64,000 nt of DNA, from the NCBI GenBank assembly GCA_028285495.1, contig JANQPB010000014.1, positions 1 through 64,000 of the forward strand, read 5' to 3'. The notes below the pieces were generated by a model. The model made no database searches. It had not been told where the DNA came from and saw only the letters and a program-made list of their open reading frames with translations. This document shows, piece after piece, positions 15,804 to 25,770 of the stretch; the first letter of the stretch is position 1; each line of letters starts with the position of its first letter. The translations under genes and the position numbers were made by a program. This DNA comes from Acidimicrobiales bacterium. GTDB taxonomy: Bacteria > Actinomycetota > Acidimicrobiia > Acidimicrobiales > SZUA-35.

Positions 15804-18610
15804 TGGACCCGAACGGCGGCACCTTCCATCTCCTGTTGACCGGCGACGACTGGCTGGCCAGGGGGCCGATCGCCCCCGAGGTCTCCGTCGACGAGTCGGG
15901 AAGCCCCGAGCTGGAGTGGCGGCCGGCGTCCGGCCTGACGGCGGCGAGGCGCGGGTTCCTGTTCAGCCGGACCCCAGGCTCCGTCACCCTCGACCCGGGC
16001 GCCAGACGAGGGGCCGACCGGGACCGCTACGGCGCCTGGTACGCCATCGGCGACGACCGCCGGTCGGTGATCCGCACGCTGCGCGACGGCTCGACCAGCA
16101 CCGTCTGGCCACCGGGACCCGGGTCGGCGCCCGACCCGGGTCCCAGCCCGTTCCGGCCGAGCGCCGCCGACGAGGCGATCGACCCGGCGGCCGCGCCCGG
16201 TGCCGCACCGCTCCTCCGGGGCCTGGTGGTCACCGCCGACCACCGGCTGGTCGTGGCCACGACCACCGACGACGAGCACGGCGATCCCGGCTCGTCGCGA
16301 GCCGGACTGCTGGTCTTCGACCTGTACGGCGGCCGGACCCCACTGGTCGTCGAGCTGTCGCCCGACGTCGAACCGATCGACCTGCACGCAACCGACGACG
16401 GGCGACTGCTGATCCTCGATGCGGCGGCCGGCGGCACCCGCTACTGGTGCCTCGACCGGACGCTGACCGCGCCGGTCACCACCGCCGCACCGCCCGGCCC
16501 CTTCCAACCGAAGGACGCCGACGAGCCGTCCTCGCCGGCGCCGCCGGTGCTCGACGGCGGGTTCGCCATCGCCGTCCCCAATCCGGTCGCCATCGAGTCG
16601 CTCGGCGACGGCACGGTCCTCGTCCTCGGACGCGACGACGCCGCCAGCGCCTCGACCCTGTTCCGCTTCGTCGACGGTGAACCGGCCGGCCCACCGCTCT
16701 CGCTCGCCGGTCTGCTGGCCGACTTCGTCGAGGAGGGCGACGAGCCGGCCACCGGGGCGGACGTCGTCGGTCACGACCTGGCCGTCCTGGCCGTGGCCGG
16801 GGACGACCACACGGCACGACGCGAGCTGCTGTTCATCAGCGACGTCGGCGGCGACCAGGCGTTCGCCGCCACGATCGGCGACGACGACACCCTCCTGGTC
16901 GAGCCCGACTACTACCCGATGCGGCTGCACCACGGCCGCGGCCTGACCGCAGCCGACGACTCGATCTGGTTCGACACGCTCGACGGCTGGCACCGTCTCG
17001 TCGCCTCGGGTCGCCAGCGCCACGCCACCGGCGGCACCTACACCTCGACGGTGTTCGACAGCGACGAGCCGGGCTGCGTCTGGCACCGGATCTTCATCGA
17101 CGGCGACCTGCCGAGCGGGACGGCGGTCGACATCGAGACCAGGGCCGCCGACACCGTCGAGCAGCTGACGATCGGCCGCTGGCACCGCGAGCCGCCGTTG
17201 TACCTCGGGCGGGGCCCGGTCGAGGTGGACGCCGCCGGCCGGGGCTCCACCGGGTCCCGGCGGTCGACGGCCGAGGACACGGTCGGCACCTGGGAGACCC
17301 TGCTGCAACGAGCCACCGGCCGCTTCCTCCAGTTCCGGCTCCGCCTCTCCAGGAGCGGCGACGCCCCACCCCGCCTCCGGGCCCTCCGGCTCCACTTTCC
17401 CCGGTTCTCCTACCGCGAGCAGTACCTGCCGCGGATCTACGGGCGGGATCGCCAGGCCGGCGATCTGCTCGATCGCTTCCTGGCCAACCCCGAGGGCCTC
17501 TACACCGCCATCGAGACCAGGATCGCCGACGCCCAGACCCTCCTCGACCACCGCACCGCCCCGAACGAGGCGCTCGACTGGCTGATCGGGTGGATCGGGG
17601 AGATGGTCGACGCCGACTGGGAGCCGTTCCGCAAGCGGGCCTTCCTGGCCAACGCCAACCGGCTGTTCGAGAGCCGGGGGACGAGACCGGGGCTGATCGC
17701 CGCGATCCGCCTCGCCACCGACGCCGACCCGTGCGCCCTCTTCGAGCAGCGCCAGGACAGCCCGTTCGCGGTCCGGATCGTCGAGCGCTACGCCACCAGA
17801 CGGTTCGGCGCCGTCCGGCTCGGTGACCCGACGGGTCCGGCCGACCTGCCCCTGGTCGACGACGGCCGGCGCTGGAGCCCGGAGCTCGGCGGGACGGTGC
17901 TGGCCTCCCGCTACGCCGCCTTCGTCGGCGGACGCCGGCCGGACGCCCCGGCCGACGACCGGATCCTCCGCCCGACCACCCCGACGACGGAGCCGGCCCG
18001 CGAGGACTGGACGGTGTTCGTCGCAACCGAGCTCGGCGTGGCCGAGCCCCGTTTCGGACCGTCCGACCTGCCCGTCTACCGCCGCTTCCTGGTCCAGCGC
18101 TACGGCCGGTTCGGACGCTACCTGGCCGCCTACGGGGACCAGGCCGCCGGTTCGTCGTTCGACGCTGTCCCGCTGCCGACGACGCTACCGATGTCGGGGC
18201 CGCCGCTGCGGGACTGGGCCGAGCTCGTGTCGCGGGTGATCCCGATGGCCGGAGCCGCCCACCGGTTCTCGGTCCTGGTCCCGGTCCCCCTCGACGTGTC
18301 CGACGAGCAGCGCCAACTCCTCATCGATCGGGTCAGCAGCGTCGTCGCCCGCCAGCGCCCCGCCCACACGGTGTTCGACGTCCGGCCGTTCTGGGCCGCG
18401 TTGAACGTCGGCACCGCCCGGGTCGGGCTGGAGACCCAGGTCGGGTTGGGATCCCGCTTCGCCGCCACCGTCGTCGGGCGGAGCCGCCTGGCCAAGTCCT
18501 ACACCGCAGCCGGCGATCGGTTCCGGCACCGCCAGGTCGTCGGCGAACGGCTCGACCGACCGACCGACCGACCATCGCTCCCGTCGAACCGGAGGGAAAC
18601 CCGACCATGA
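15803..18610 (+). CDS. Large gpI-like baseplate protein (Afp12-like)
   Basis: 935 residues. The first 500 or so are a beta-rich region with repeated strand motifs (LLRGLVVTADHRLVVATTTD, DGRLLILDAAAGGTRYW, ESLGDGTVLVLGRDD), possibly a beta-propeller. From residue 537 (YREQYLPRIYGRDRQAGDLL) to about 650 lies the P2 gpI-like tail domain (LDWLIGWIGEMVDADWEPFR, then RAFLANANRLFESRGTRPGL). The C-terminal 200 residues are unassigned. In Afp/PVC this position holds Afp12, a wedge protein. ATG 15803 has GGAGG 7 bases upstream and shares a base with the previous stop; GTG 15797 is a less likely start. Confidence 0.85.
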   Translation: MDPNGGTFHLLLTGDDWLARGPIAPEVSVDESGSPELEWRPASGLTAARRGFLFSRTPGSVTLDPGARRGADRDRYGAWYAIGDDRRSVIRTLRDGSTSTVWPPGPGSAPDPGPSPFRPSAADEAIDPAAAPGAAPLLRGLVVTADHRLVVATTTDDEHGDPGSSRAGLLVFDLYGGRTPLVVELSPDVEPIDLHATDDGRLLILDAAAGGTRYWCLDRTLTAPVTTAAPPGPFQPKDADEPSSPAPPVLDGGFAIAVPNPVAIESLGDGTVLVLGRDDAASASTLFRFVDGEPAGPPLSLAGLLADFVEEGDEPATGADVVGHDLAVLAVAGDDHTARRELLFISDVGGDQAFAATIGDDDTLLVEPDYYPMRLHHGRGLTAADDSIWFDTLDGWHRLVASGRQRHATGGTYTSTVFDSDEPGCVWHRIFIDGDLPSGTAVDIETRAADTVEQLTIGRWHREPPLYLGRGPVEVDAAGRGSTGSRRSTAEDTVGTWETLLQRATGRFLQFRLRLSRSGDAPPRLRALRLHFPRFSYREQYLPRIYGRDRQAGDLLDRFLANPEGLYTAIETRIADAQTLLDHRTAPNEALDWLIGWIGEMVDADWEPFRKRAFLANANRLFESRGTRPGLIAAIRLATDADPCALFEQRQDSPFAVRIVERYATRRFGAVRLGDPTGPADLPLVDDGRRWSPELGGTVLASRYAAFVGGRRPDAPADDRILRPTTPTTEPAREDWTVFVATELGVAEPRFGPSDLPVYRRFLVQRYGRFGRYLAAYGDQAAGSSFDAVPLPTTLPMSGPPLRDWAELVSRVIPMAGAAHRFSVLVPVPLDVSDEQRQLLIDRVSSVVARQRPAHTVFDVRPFWAALNVGTARVGLETQVGLGSRFAATVVGRSRLAKSYTAAGDRFRHRQVVGERLDRPTDRPSLPSNRRETRP

Positions 18611-20211
18611 GCACCTTCACCGTCAGCGCAACGACCACCGGCAACGTCGACCCGTGGAAGCGGGTCCGGTACAGCTTCGGGCTCGTGCTCGGCGAGGCCG
18701 AGTTCATCCAGGACCAGGTCTACCTGACCGAGCGCGACGACCGCCACAACCGGGCCCTCCACGGCCACGGGGTGGTCAGCGGGCTCGGCGTCGAGCTCGG
18801 GACCCCGGAGGGCGGTACCCCGCAGATCGGCGTCGGCGCCGGGCTGGCGGTCGACGGCCACGGCCGCTGGATCTGCGTCCCGGTCGACCAGTGCGTGACC
18901 ATCCCCGGGCTGGCCACCTGGTTCGACGAGCAGACCGGCGTCGAGCCGAACGCCGACGGGACGGTGTCGGTCTGGGTCACGCTGTGCCACCTGGACTGCC
19001 CGGCCGACCTCATCCCGATCCCGACCGGGCCCTGCAAGACGGCCGAGGACTCGATGACGGCCTCCCGCACCGCCGAGGCGTTCGCCCTCGACCTGAGCCT
19101 GACCAGACCGGAGCCGATCGGTCAGCTGTCGGCCGATGGGCTCGACGACCTGATGACGTTCCTACTCGCCGACGACGACGGGACCGGCGGCGACCCGGTC
19201 GAACGACTGCGTCGCGGGCTGTCGGCCTGGGTCCGCCGTCGGGGTGAGCACCCGGGCATGGAGTCGCCGTGCCTCGACGGCCACGGCTGCCTGGCCCTGG
19301 CCGAGCTGCGGGTCACCCTGGCCCCCGACGGCACGGTCGACCAGGGCGTCGACCCGGTCATCGACCCGATGGTCCGACCCGACATGATCTCGAACGACCT
19401 GCTCGCCGAGTGGCTGCTCCGGTTGACGGCCGGCATCACGGACCCGGAGCTCGCCCTCGACGACCTGACCGACGTCGACGTCGCCGGCGCCACCGACGGC
19501 CAGATCCTGGCCAGGACCGCCGACCGCTGGACCGCCGTCGACCCCCCGACCGGCGGTGGCGGCGGTGCCCCGACCGGTCCGGCCGGCGGCGACCTCGCCG
19601 GCACGTACCCGAACCCGCTCGTCGGCGGTCTGGTCGGGTTCGCGATCAAGGCCGACCTCCCCGACGATCGGCGCCGGTCCCTCGGCTGGAACCCGTTCGA
19701 GCAGTTCTGGGAACCGCAGTCGATGGTCCACGCGCCGGCCGGGCCATACGGCATCGTCGCCGCCGGCTCGTTCCCGGCGTTCGGGGAGGTCCCGCCCGAC
19801 CGGCTGCGGACCTACAACCTCCAGGTCGAGTGGCTCAGCCAGAACCTCACCTACAACCTCGGGTTCCTCGGCTACGAGCCCCCGGAGGAGCAGCGGTACG
19901 TCGTCAAGGGCGACATCGAGCTCCGGGCCTCCGACACCCAGATCCGCCGGTTCGCCCAGCTGATGGACATCGACGGCGAGCGGGCGATCCCGAAGCCGCT
20001 GGAGTTCATGGTCGTCCGGTACCAGGCCAACAACATCCGGGTGCAGCTCGGGTGCAACACCTACGGGGCCCGCGGCGACGCCCAGCAGCGCTCGATCCCG
20101 ATCGACGTCATCCGCGAGCTCTTCCCCGAGCTCCACGTGACCGTCGAGATCAGCGCCTACGGCGAGATCCAGACGATGCTCGGCACGATCCCACGGGTGG
20201 AGGAGCGCTGA
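18607..20211 (+). CDS. Baseplate-periphery protein 1, fibre-like motif
   Basis: 534 residues; ATG 18607 overlaps the previous stop. The N-terminus (YSFGLVLGEAEFIQDQVYLT, then DRHNRALHGHGVVSGLGVEL) shares a signature with the next protein: an F-x-D-x-V-L-T stretch followed by a HNR-LHG-GVV-GL-V pattern. Around residues 318-335 it carries GPAGGDLAGTYPNPLV, a linker motif often seen in phage tail-fibre and adhesin proteins. The C-terminal 190 residues look like a separate beta-rich domain. I infer a part attached to the baseplate edge. No dedicated Afp13-type trimeric fibre gene was found, so this may be the nearest equivalent. Confidence 0.65.
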   Translation: MSTFTVSATTTGNVDPWKRVRYSFGLVLGEAEFIQDQVYLTERDDRHNRALHGHGVVSGLGVELGTPEGGTPQIGVGAGLAVDGHGRWICVPVDQCVTIPGLATWFDEQTGVEPNADGTVSVWVTLCHLDCPADLIPIPTGPCKTAEDSMTASRTAEAFALDLSLTRPEPIGQLSADGLDDLMTFLLADDDGTGGDPVERLRRGLSAWVRRRGEHPGMESPCLDGHGCLALAELRVTLAPDGTVDQGVDPVIDPMVRPDMISNDLLAEWLLRLTAGITDPELALDDLTDVDVAGATDGQILARTADRWTAVDPPTGGGGGAPTGPAGGDLAGTYPNPLVGGLVGFAIKADLPDDRRRSLGWNPFEQFWEPQSMVHAPAGPYGIVAAGSFPAFGEVPPDRLRTYNLQVEWLSQNLTYNLGFLGYEPPEEQRYVVKGDIELRASDTQIRRFAQLMDIDGERAIPKPLEFMVVRYQANNIRVQLGCNTYGARGDAQQRSIPIDVIRELFPELHVTVEISAYGEIQTMLGTIPRVEER

Positions 20212-21962
20212 TGGCCGAGCTCGACACCGTCGTCGCCGTCCAGGGCATCGCCAACGTCAACTTCTTCAACGACCGGGTCCTGACCGCCGAGGACCTCCGC
20301 CAGTTGAGCGAGGCCGACCACCAACACCGGCGCAGCCTCGGCCGGGCCATCGGCGAGGGCGTCGCCGTCGGCATGGAGGTCACCGCGGCCGGCGGCCGGT
20401 CGGTCGTGGTCGGCGACGGCCTGGCGGTGAGCGCCATCGGCGACGCGATCCGTCTCCCGGTGCCGGTCACCGTCGACCTCGGTTCGGCCGGGGCCGTCGC
20501 TCCCGGCCCCGGCCCCGGCCTGTTCACCGAGTGCTCGACCACCACGTCCGACCCGCTCGACATCGGCGGCGCCGTCTACCTGCTGACCGTGCAGCCGGCC
20601 TCCCAGCAGGTCGGGGAGGCGCCGCGGGCCGACCTCGACGGCGTCGCCCGCTCCTGTGGGCCCCGCCACGACGTCGACGGCGTTCGCTTCCGGCGGGTCT
20701 TCGTCGACCTGGGTCGCCTGGTCGACGAGGCCGGCCTGGCCACCGGGCCGCTCGGCCTGACCGACCCCGGCCAGGCCAACACCCTGCGGTCGCTGGTCGC
20801 CCACCTCTACCTCGGCACGCCCTGGCTCGGCCAGGGAGCGGTCGACGGGTTCGGCTCGGGTCCCCTGCGCCGGGCCTGGGACGTCACCGACCTCGAGCCG
20901 TGCGAGGTTCCGCTCGCCATCATCGCCATGACCGGCGCAACGCTGGCCTTCGTGGAGGCCTGGGGGGTCAGGCGTCCACCCATGCGGGCCGGCGCCGACC
21001 CGTTCGAGGAGACCGGCCCCGGCTGGCAACGGTTGGTCGACCAGGCCACCGCGGCCACCGGTCTGGCCGCCCTCGCCCAGTTCCAGCACCAGCTGGACGA
21101 GCTCGAGGCGCTCCCCGGCCTCACCCCGAGGGCGACCGAGCACTTCCGCTACCTGCCCGGCGCCGGCCTGCTCCAGGACCCGCGGCCGTTCACCGGCCTG
21201 GCCGAGATCCCGTTCCTCGACGGGCTCCCCGTGCGGAGCGATCTGACCGTCGAGCTCGACCAGGTCCAGGAGGTACTCAGGCGGGGAGCGGAGATCGCCC
21301 CGATCGACACCTCCTTCCCCCAGACCACCGTGCACGTCGCCACCGTGCTCGGCTCCGACCCGCCGACGGTGCTGTTCGTCGGCGGCGGCCACCCGCTGGC
21401 CCGCGACGCCGAACTGATCGACCTCCGCCAGGCCGTCACCGATCTCCGTATCCGGGTGGCCTCGCTCGAGTCCGACACCGAGTCGCCACCCGGGGTCACG
21501 GTGACCGCGATCGATGACACCACCGAGGTCGAGGTCGACCGATGGGTCGAGATCCGGTTCCGGGTCGACGTCAAGACGGCCGGTCGGTACCGGGCGTCCA
21601 AGCCGCTCCTGCAGGTCAAGAGCGGCACCCGGCCCCCGGTCGACCTCGAGCTGCGGGGATCGGACCTGATCGAGACCGACGACCGGGCCAGCCGGGTCGT
21701 CAGCGTCCGCCTCCGGTGGCGGACGAAGACCACGTCGCCGTTCGATCTCGTCGGCGAACGCGACACCGACCGGCCGGTGTTCGGATCGACGGCGGGCGGG
21801 CCCGGATCGGTGCTGAGCGAGTCCGGCGCCCTGCGCTTCGGCGACAAGATCGAGCTCGGCCAACAGGGAACGCTGCTCGGCGCCGTGCGGCTGACCGTCG
21901 AGCGGGTCGACGACGAGGCCGTGTCCGACACCGGCTCGGCCACGGTGGTCTTCCGGCGATGA
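20211..21962 (+). CDS. Baseplate-periphery protein 2
   Basis: 583 residues; ATG 20211 shares a base with the previous stop (TGATG). The N-terminal 70 residues (VNFFNDRVLTAEDLRQLSEA, HQHRRSLGRAIGEGVAVGME) are related to the N-terminus of the previous gene product, so the two look like paralogues that diverged in their C-terminal parts. The middle is helical (ATAATGLAALAQFQHQLDEL), and a coiled-coil-like helix (ELIDLRQAVTDLRIRVASLE) precedes a beta-rich C-terminal domain. There is no signal peptide or membrane segment. Function within the particle is unknown. Confidence 0.65.
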   Translation: MAELDTVVAVQGIANVNFFNDRVLTAEDLRQLSEADHQHRRSLGRAIGEGVAVGMEVTAAGGRSVVVGDGLAVSAIGDAIRLPVPVTVDLGSAGAVAPGPGPGLFTECSTTTSDPLDIGGAVYLLTVQPASQQVGEAPRADLDGVARSCGPRHDVDGVRFRRVFVDLGRLVDEAGLATGPLGLTDPGQANTLRSLVAHLYLGTPWLGQGAVDGFGSGPLRRAWDVTDLEPCEVPLAIIAMTGATLAFVEAWGVRRPPMRAGADPFEETGPGWQRLVDQATAATGLAALAQFQHQLDELEALPGLTPRATEHFRYLPGAGLLQDPRPFTGLAEIPFLDGLPVRSDLTVELDQVQEVLRRGAEIAPIDTSFPQTTVHVATVLGSDPPTVLFVGGGHPLARDAELIDLRQAVTDLRIRVASLESDTESPPGVTVTAIDDTTEVEVDRWVEIRFRVDVKTAGRYRASKPLLQVKSGTRPPVDLELRGSDLIETDDRASRVVSVRLRWRTKTTSPFDLVGERDTDRPVFGSTAGGPGSVLSESGALRFGDKIELGQQGTLLGAVRLTVERVDDEAVSDTGSATVVFRR

Positions 21963-23707
21963 CGACGGCGGAGCTCGGCGACACGATCGGCACCCTCACG
22001 GTGACCGCATCGCGCCGTCGGGCCCGCCTGGTCGAGCGCCAGCTGGCCTCGGCCGATCTCCGGATGCCGGGGCTGCCCGACCGGTCGGTGCTCGTCGTCC
22101 GCCGGCTGCGCATCCAGCTCGACGCAGAGCCGGACGGCGACGACGTCGAGCGGCGGCCCGGCACCGCATCCCCGGCCACACCGGGCGCGGCGGCGACGGC
22201 CGTCGCTCGGGAGCCGACCGGCGTCGGCGGCGCGGTGAGCGAGGCGCTCGACGGCCTGGTGGCGACGGCGGCGAGGCCCCGGGCCGGCCGGATCGAGGGC
22301 GGGCCGACCGCCATCCTCTTCGCCGACGACGCCGAGCTGGTGGCCTGCCTGCTGGTCGACCTCGTCGACGGATCACCGGCCCGCTGGTGGTGGCGCCACC
22401 TGCGGCTCGACCGGCGACCGACCGTCGCACGCCAACTGGCCGATCGGGCCCCGCTCGTGCCCGCCGTGTTCCACCACCTCGCCCGGTGGGGCCAGGCCGA
22501 CCGGATCGTCGACTCGATGGCCGAGCCCCAGCTCGTCGCGGTCGATCGGGCCGTGCGGGCCGCGCACCGCGTGGCGGGCAACGGCGGGTCGTCGCCGGGG
22601 CGGTCGCCGCGGTCCGGTGACGACGACCGACCGGCGGGAACCAGCCGGCGTCGATCGGCCGAACCGCGGGCCGCAGACCACGGCGGCCAGCCGACCGGGG
22701 CCGGCGCGCTCCGGGCGACGATCGACCTGCTGGTCGCCCGGACCGGGCACCGGCCGATCTTCGGGTCGGGCCGGGCGTCGCCAGCCCGTCGGCGTCCGGA
22801 GCGAGAGCGGGTCGACGATCCCGGCCCGACCACCCGGCCGCCGTCGGCCGCGGCCGGAGCACCGTCGGCCGAGCTCGACCGGCGGCCACGACCGACGCGG
22901 CCGTCGAGCGATCCGACGGAGCCGGGCCAGGGACCCGGATCGGCCGGAGCGTCGGACCGGATCGGGGGGTCCCGCTCGCCCGGCCCGGGCCCGCAACCGT
23001 CGGGTGACGATGCGGCGGCGCCGGCCGGGGCAACGGCGAGCGATGGTGAGCCGCCGACGGCGGTCGAGACGGCGGGCGGCGACGAGGCGGCCGGCTGGCG
23101 TCCGACCGGCCAGCTGACCACCGTCGACCGCTCCGCCGCACCGGCACATCGACCCGGGCTGCGGCCGGTCCGCAGCGGGGTCGACCGGACGGCCGGGCCG
23201 ATCGGAGCCGAGCGACCGGCGGCCGACCGGGTCACCGCGGAGCCGGCCGCGATCCCCGATGCCCTGGTCGCACCAACGGCCTACGGCGGGATCTTCTACC
23301 TGCTGAATCCGATCCGCCGGCTCGGCCTGACCGCCGGCGACCGGCCCGGTGGCGTCTGGGCGCTGCTGCGGGCGCTGGCCCACCGCCTGGCCCCGGAGGT
23401 CGCCGACGACCCGGTCGATGCGCTACTCGCTCGTCTCGGTGCCGAGGGACCGGTCGAGCCCGACCGTGCCGTCGACGGTGAGGTCGACGCCGTGCTCGCC
23501 CACCTGACCGCCGGTCCCGGCCTCGACCCCAGCGCCCTGGCCGCGCTGATCGAGGTGCCGGCCACCGTCCGGCTGACCGAGACCCACCTCGACGTCGAGC
23601 TGCCGCTCGCCGCCGTCGACATCGAGGCCAGGCGCCACGGTCTCGACACCGATCCGGGCTGGTACCCCGAGTCCGGCCTCGTGATCCGCTTCCACTTCGG
23701 GACGTGA
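21959..23707 (+). CDS. eCIS protein with long disordered linker, upstream of ATPase
   Basis: 582 residues; ATG 21959 overlaps the previous stop. An N-terminal domain of about 200 residues (ILFADDAELVACLLVDLVDG, ARWWWRHLRLD) and a C-terminal domain of about 150 (TAYGGIFYLLNPIRRLGLTA, GVWALLRALAHRLAPEVADD) are joined by about 220 residues rich in Pro, Ala, Gly, Arg, Asp and Ser that look disordered. Proteins with the GGIFYLLN-type motif sit just before the AAA+ ATPase in several eCIS operons. Its role is not known to me; assembly together with the ATPase is a reasonable inference. Confidence 0.65.
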   Translation: MTTAELGDTIGTLTVTASRRRARLVERQLASADLRMPGLPDRSVLVVRRLRIQLDAEPDGDDVERRPGTASPATPGAAATAVAREPTGVGGAVSEALDGLVATAARPRAGRIEGGPTAILFADDAELVACLLVDLVDGSPARWWWRHLRLDRRPTVARQLADRAPLVPAVFHHLARWGQADRIVDSMAEPQLVAVDRAVRAAHRVAGNGGSSPGRSPRSGDDDRPAGTSRRRSAEPRAADHGGQPTGAGALRATIDLLVARTGHRPIFGSGRASPARRRPERERVDDPGPTTRPPSAAAGAPSAELDRRPRPTRPSSDPTEPGQGPGSAGASDRIGGSRSPGPGPQPSGDDAAAPAGATASDGEPPTAVETAGGDEAAGWRPTGQLTTVDRSAAPAHRPGLRPVRSGVDRTAGPIGAERPAADRVTAEPAAIPDALVAPTAYGGIFYLLNPIRRLGLTAGDRPGGVWALLRALAHRLAPEVADDPVDALLARLGAEGPVEPDRAVDGEVDAVLAHLTAGPGLDPSALAALIEVPATVRLTETHLDVELPLAAVDIEARRHGLDTDPGWYPESGLVIRFHFGT

Positions 23708-25770
23708 CGATGATCCGCTTCGACCTCACCGAACCGACGCCAGGGAACCACGTCGAGCTGCTGGCCAAGACGTCGCTGCTGGTGCTGCTGTCGACGTTCG
23801 GTCGGGTGGTCGACGACCGGGAGCTGGCCGAGGTGATCGACCGGCACCGGGTCGTGACCGACTACCTGATGCGACCGCCCGACCCGACCGGGCTGGCCGA
23901 CGACGACGCCATCCCCGACGTCGACGCCTGGCTCGACGCCGTCACCCGCTGGGAGACGGCGGGAGCCGAGGCCCTTCCCCTGCTCCGCCTCGACCGGGCC
24001 GGCCTGACCGACCTGCCGTCGCGTCTCGCCCTGATGCTCGCCGCCCAAGTCGACCAGGACGCCAGGCTGGCGGAGCTGTTCGACGCCGTGCAGCGACCGC
24101 TCCCGGGTCGACGTCCGAACGTCCAGACGATCGCCTCCTGCCTCCGCTTCATGGGCTCGGACAACGGGGGGAGCCGGGTCCGGGAGCTGATCGACGCCGG
24201 CCTGTTGGCGTGTGACCAGACGCTTGACGTCGTCGGCGACCGCCCGGTCCGGGTGCCCGAGCCCTTCCTCCCGGTGCTGGCCGGCGTGGCCGGGGACCGG
24301 CCGGCGACCCCGGCGACCGACCCGTGCCTCGACGAGGCGACGATCGCTGCGCTCGATCGAGCGGCCGCGGCCATGGCCGAGGGGTACGTCGAGGTCGTCG
24401 TGGTCCGTGGCCCGGCCGGCTCGGACCGCGAGGCGGCCGCCGACCGGGTCGTGAGCGCCATCGGACTCGGTGCGATCCGGTCGAGGGCCGCCGGGCCCGA
24501 CCTCCGGCTGCCACCGACCGATGTCGCCATCGCCGTCGCCGTGGCCGGCTGCCCGGTGATCGACCTCGACCCACTCCCCGGCCAGACGATCGTGCTGCCG
24601 GCAGGCACCGCCACCCCCGTGGTCGTCACCCTCGGGCCCGACGGCGGTCTCGACCAGGACTCGATGACCGGCGCGGTCGTGGTCGAGCTGCCACGCCTCG
24701 GCCCGGAGCTGCGCCGGCGCCGGTGGACGGCCGCCCTCGACGGGAACCCGGCCGAGGACCTCGACGAGATCGTCGAGCGGTTCCATCTCCCCGGCCGGAC
24801 GATCGCCACGGTGGCCGCCGCCGCCCGGACCGCAGCCCGGGTCGAAGGCGGCGACCCCGTCGACGGTCGAGTCGAGGTCCAGGTCGGCGTCGACCACGTC
24901 CGGCTGGCCATCCGCGAGGAGGCCGACCGCCGACTGCAGCCGCTGGCCGATCGGCTGCCCCCGGTCGACGACCACCGGCGTCTCGTCGTCGACGACGCGA
25001 CGGCGCGGGTGCTCGACTCGCTGCAGCGGCGCTGCCGGCACCGGGAGCGTCTGGCCGAGACCGGACCGTCCGGTGGCGGCATCGGCGTCCGGGCGCTGTT
25101 CAGCGGGCCGAGCGGCACCGGCAAGACGCTCGCCGCCCGGGTGCTGGCGGCCCGGCTCGGCGTCGATGTCTACCGCCTCGACCTGGCGGCGGTCTTCGAC
25201 AAGTACGTCGGCGAGACCGAGAAGAACCTGCACCGGGTGCTGTCGGTGGCCGAGCAGCTCGACGTCGTCCTCCTGGTCGACGAGGGCGACAGCCTGTTCG
25301 GTGGCCGGACCGAGGTCCGGTCGGCCAACGACCGCTACGCCAACCTGGAGACCAACTACCTGCTGCAGCGGATCGAGTCCTACGACGGGATCATCGTCGT
25401 CACCACCAACGCCAGGGGCTCGATCGACGCCGCGTTCGAGCGGCGGATGGACGTGTCGATCACCTTCCCCCGCCCGGCCGCGGCCGAGCGCCACCTGATC
25501 TGGCGGGCCCACCTCCCCGACCAGGGCCTCGGCGACGACCTCCTCCGGGAGCTGGCCCGCGACCACGCCCTGACCGGTGGCCAGATCGAGAACGCTGCGC
25601 AGTCGGCCTGGCTGGCGGCGCTCGACGAGCCGGACGCCGGCCTGACCGCCGACCACCTGCGCCACGCCGTCCTCGTCGAGTATCGCAAGGCCGGCGTGAT
25701 GGCCCCCGATCCCCGGCCCGGCCCCGACCCGGTCTCGATGCAGCTGTCGGCCCTGATGGATCCCCGGTGA
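23704..25770 (+). CDS. AAA+ ATPase of the eCIS (Afp15-like)
   Basis: 688 residues. A long N-terminal region (1-460) precedes one AAA+ module with Walker A GPSGTGKT at 468-475, Walker B DVVLLVDEGDSLFGG near 518-533, and a sensor/arginine stretch (IVVTTNARGSIDAAFERRMD). Walker B reads DEGD where DEAD is more usual. This is the Cdc48/FtsH-like ATPase present in nearly all eCIS loci, thought to help assembly or cargo loading. GTG 23704 overlaps the previous stop (GTGA); ATG 23710 is two codons further in. It is directly coupled to the toxin-like gene that follows. Confidence 0.95.
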   Translation: MTMIRFDLTEPTPGNHVELLAKTSLLVLLSTFGRVVDDRELAEVIDRHRVVTDYLMRPPDPTGLADDDAIPDVDAWLDAVTRWETAGAEALPLLRLDRAGLTDLPSRLALMLAAQVDQDARLAELFDAVQRPLPGRRPNVQTIASCLRFMGSDNGGSRVRELIDAGLLACDQTLDVVGDRPVRVPEPFLPVLAGVAGDRPATPATDPCLDEATIAALDRAAAAMAEGYVEVVVVRGPAGSDREAAADRVVSAIGLGAIRSRAAGPDLRLPPTDVAIAVAVAGCPVIDLDPLPGQTIVLPAGTATPVVVTLGPDGGLDQDSMTGAVVVELPRLGPELRRRRWTAALDGNPAEDLDEIVERFHLPGRTIATVAAAARTAARVEGGDPVDGRVEVQVGVDHVRLAIREEADRRLQPLADRLPPVDDHRRLVVDDATARVLDSLQRRCRHRERLAETGPSGGGIGVRALFSGPSGTGKTLAARVLAARLGVDVYRLDLAAVFDKYVGETEKNLHRVLSVAEQLDVVLLVDEGDSLFGGRTEVRSANDRYANLETNYLLQRIESYDGIIVVTTNARGSIDAAFERRMDVSITFPRPAAAERHLIWRAHLPDQGLGDDLLRELARDHALTGGQIENAAQSAWLAALDEPDAGLTADHLRHAVLVEYRKAGVMAPDPRPGPDPVSMQLSALMDPR

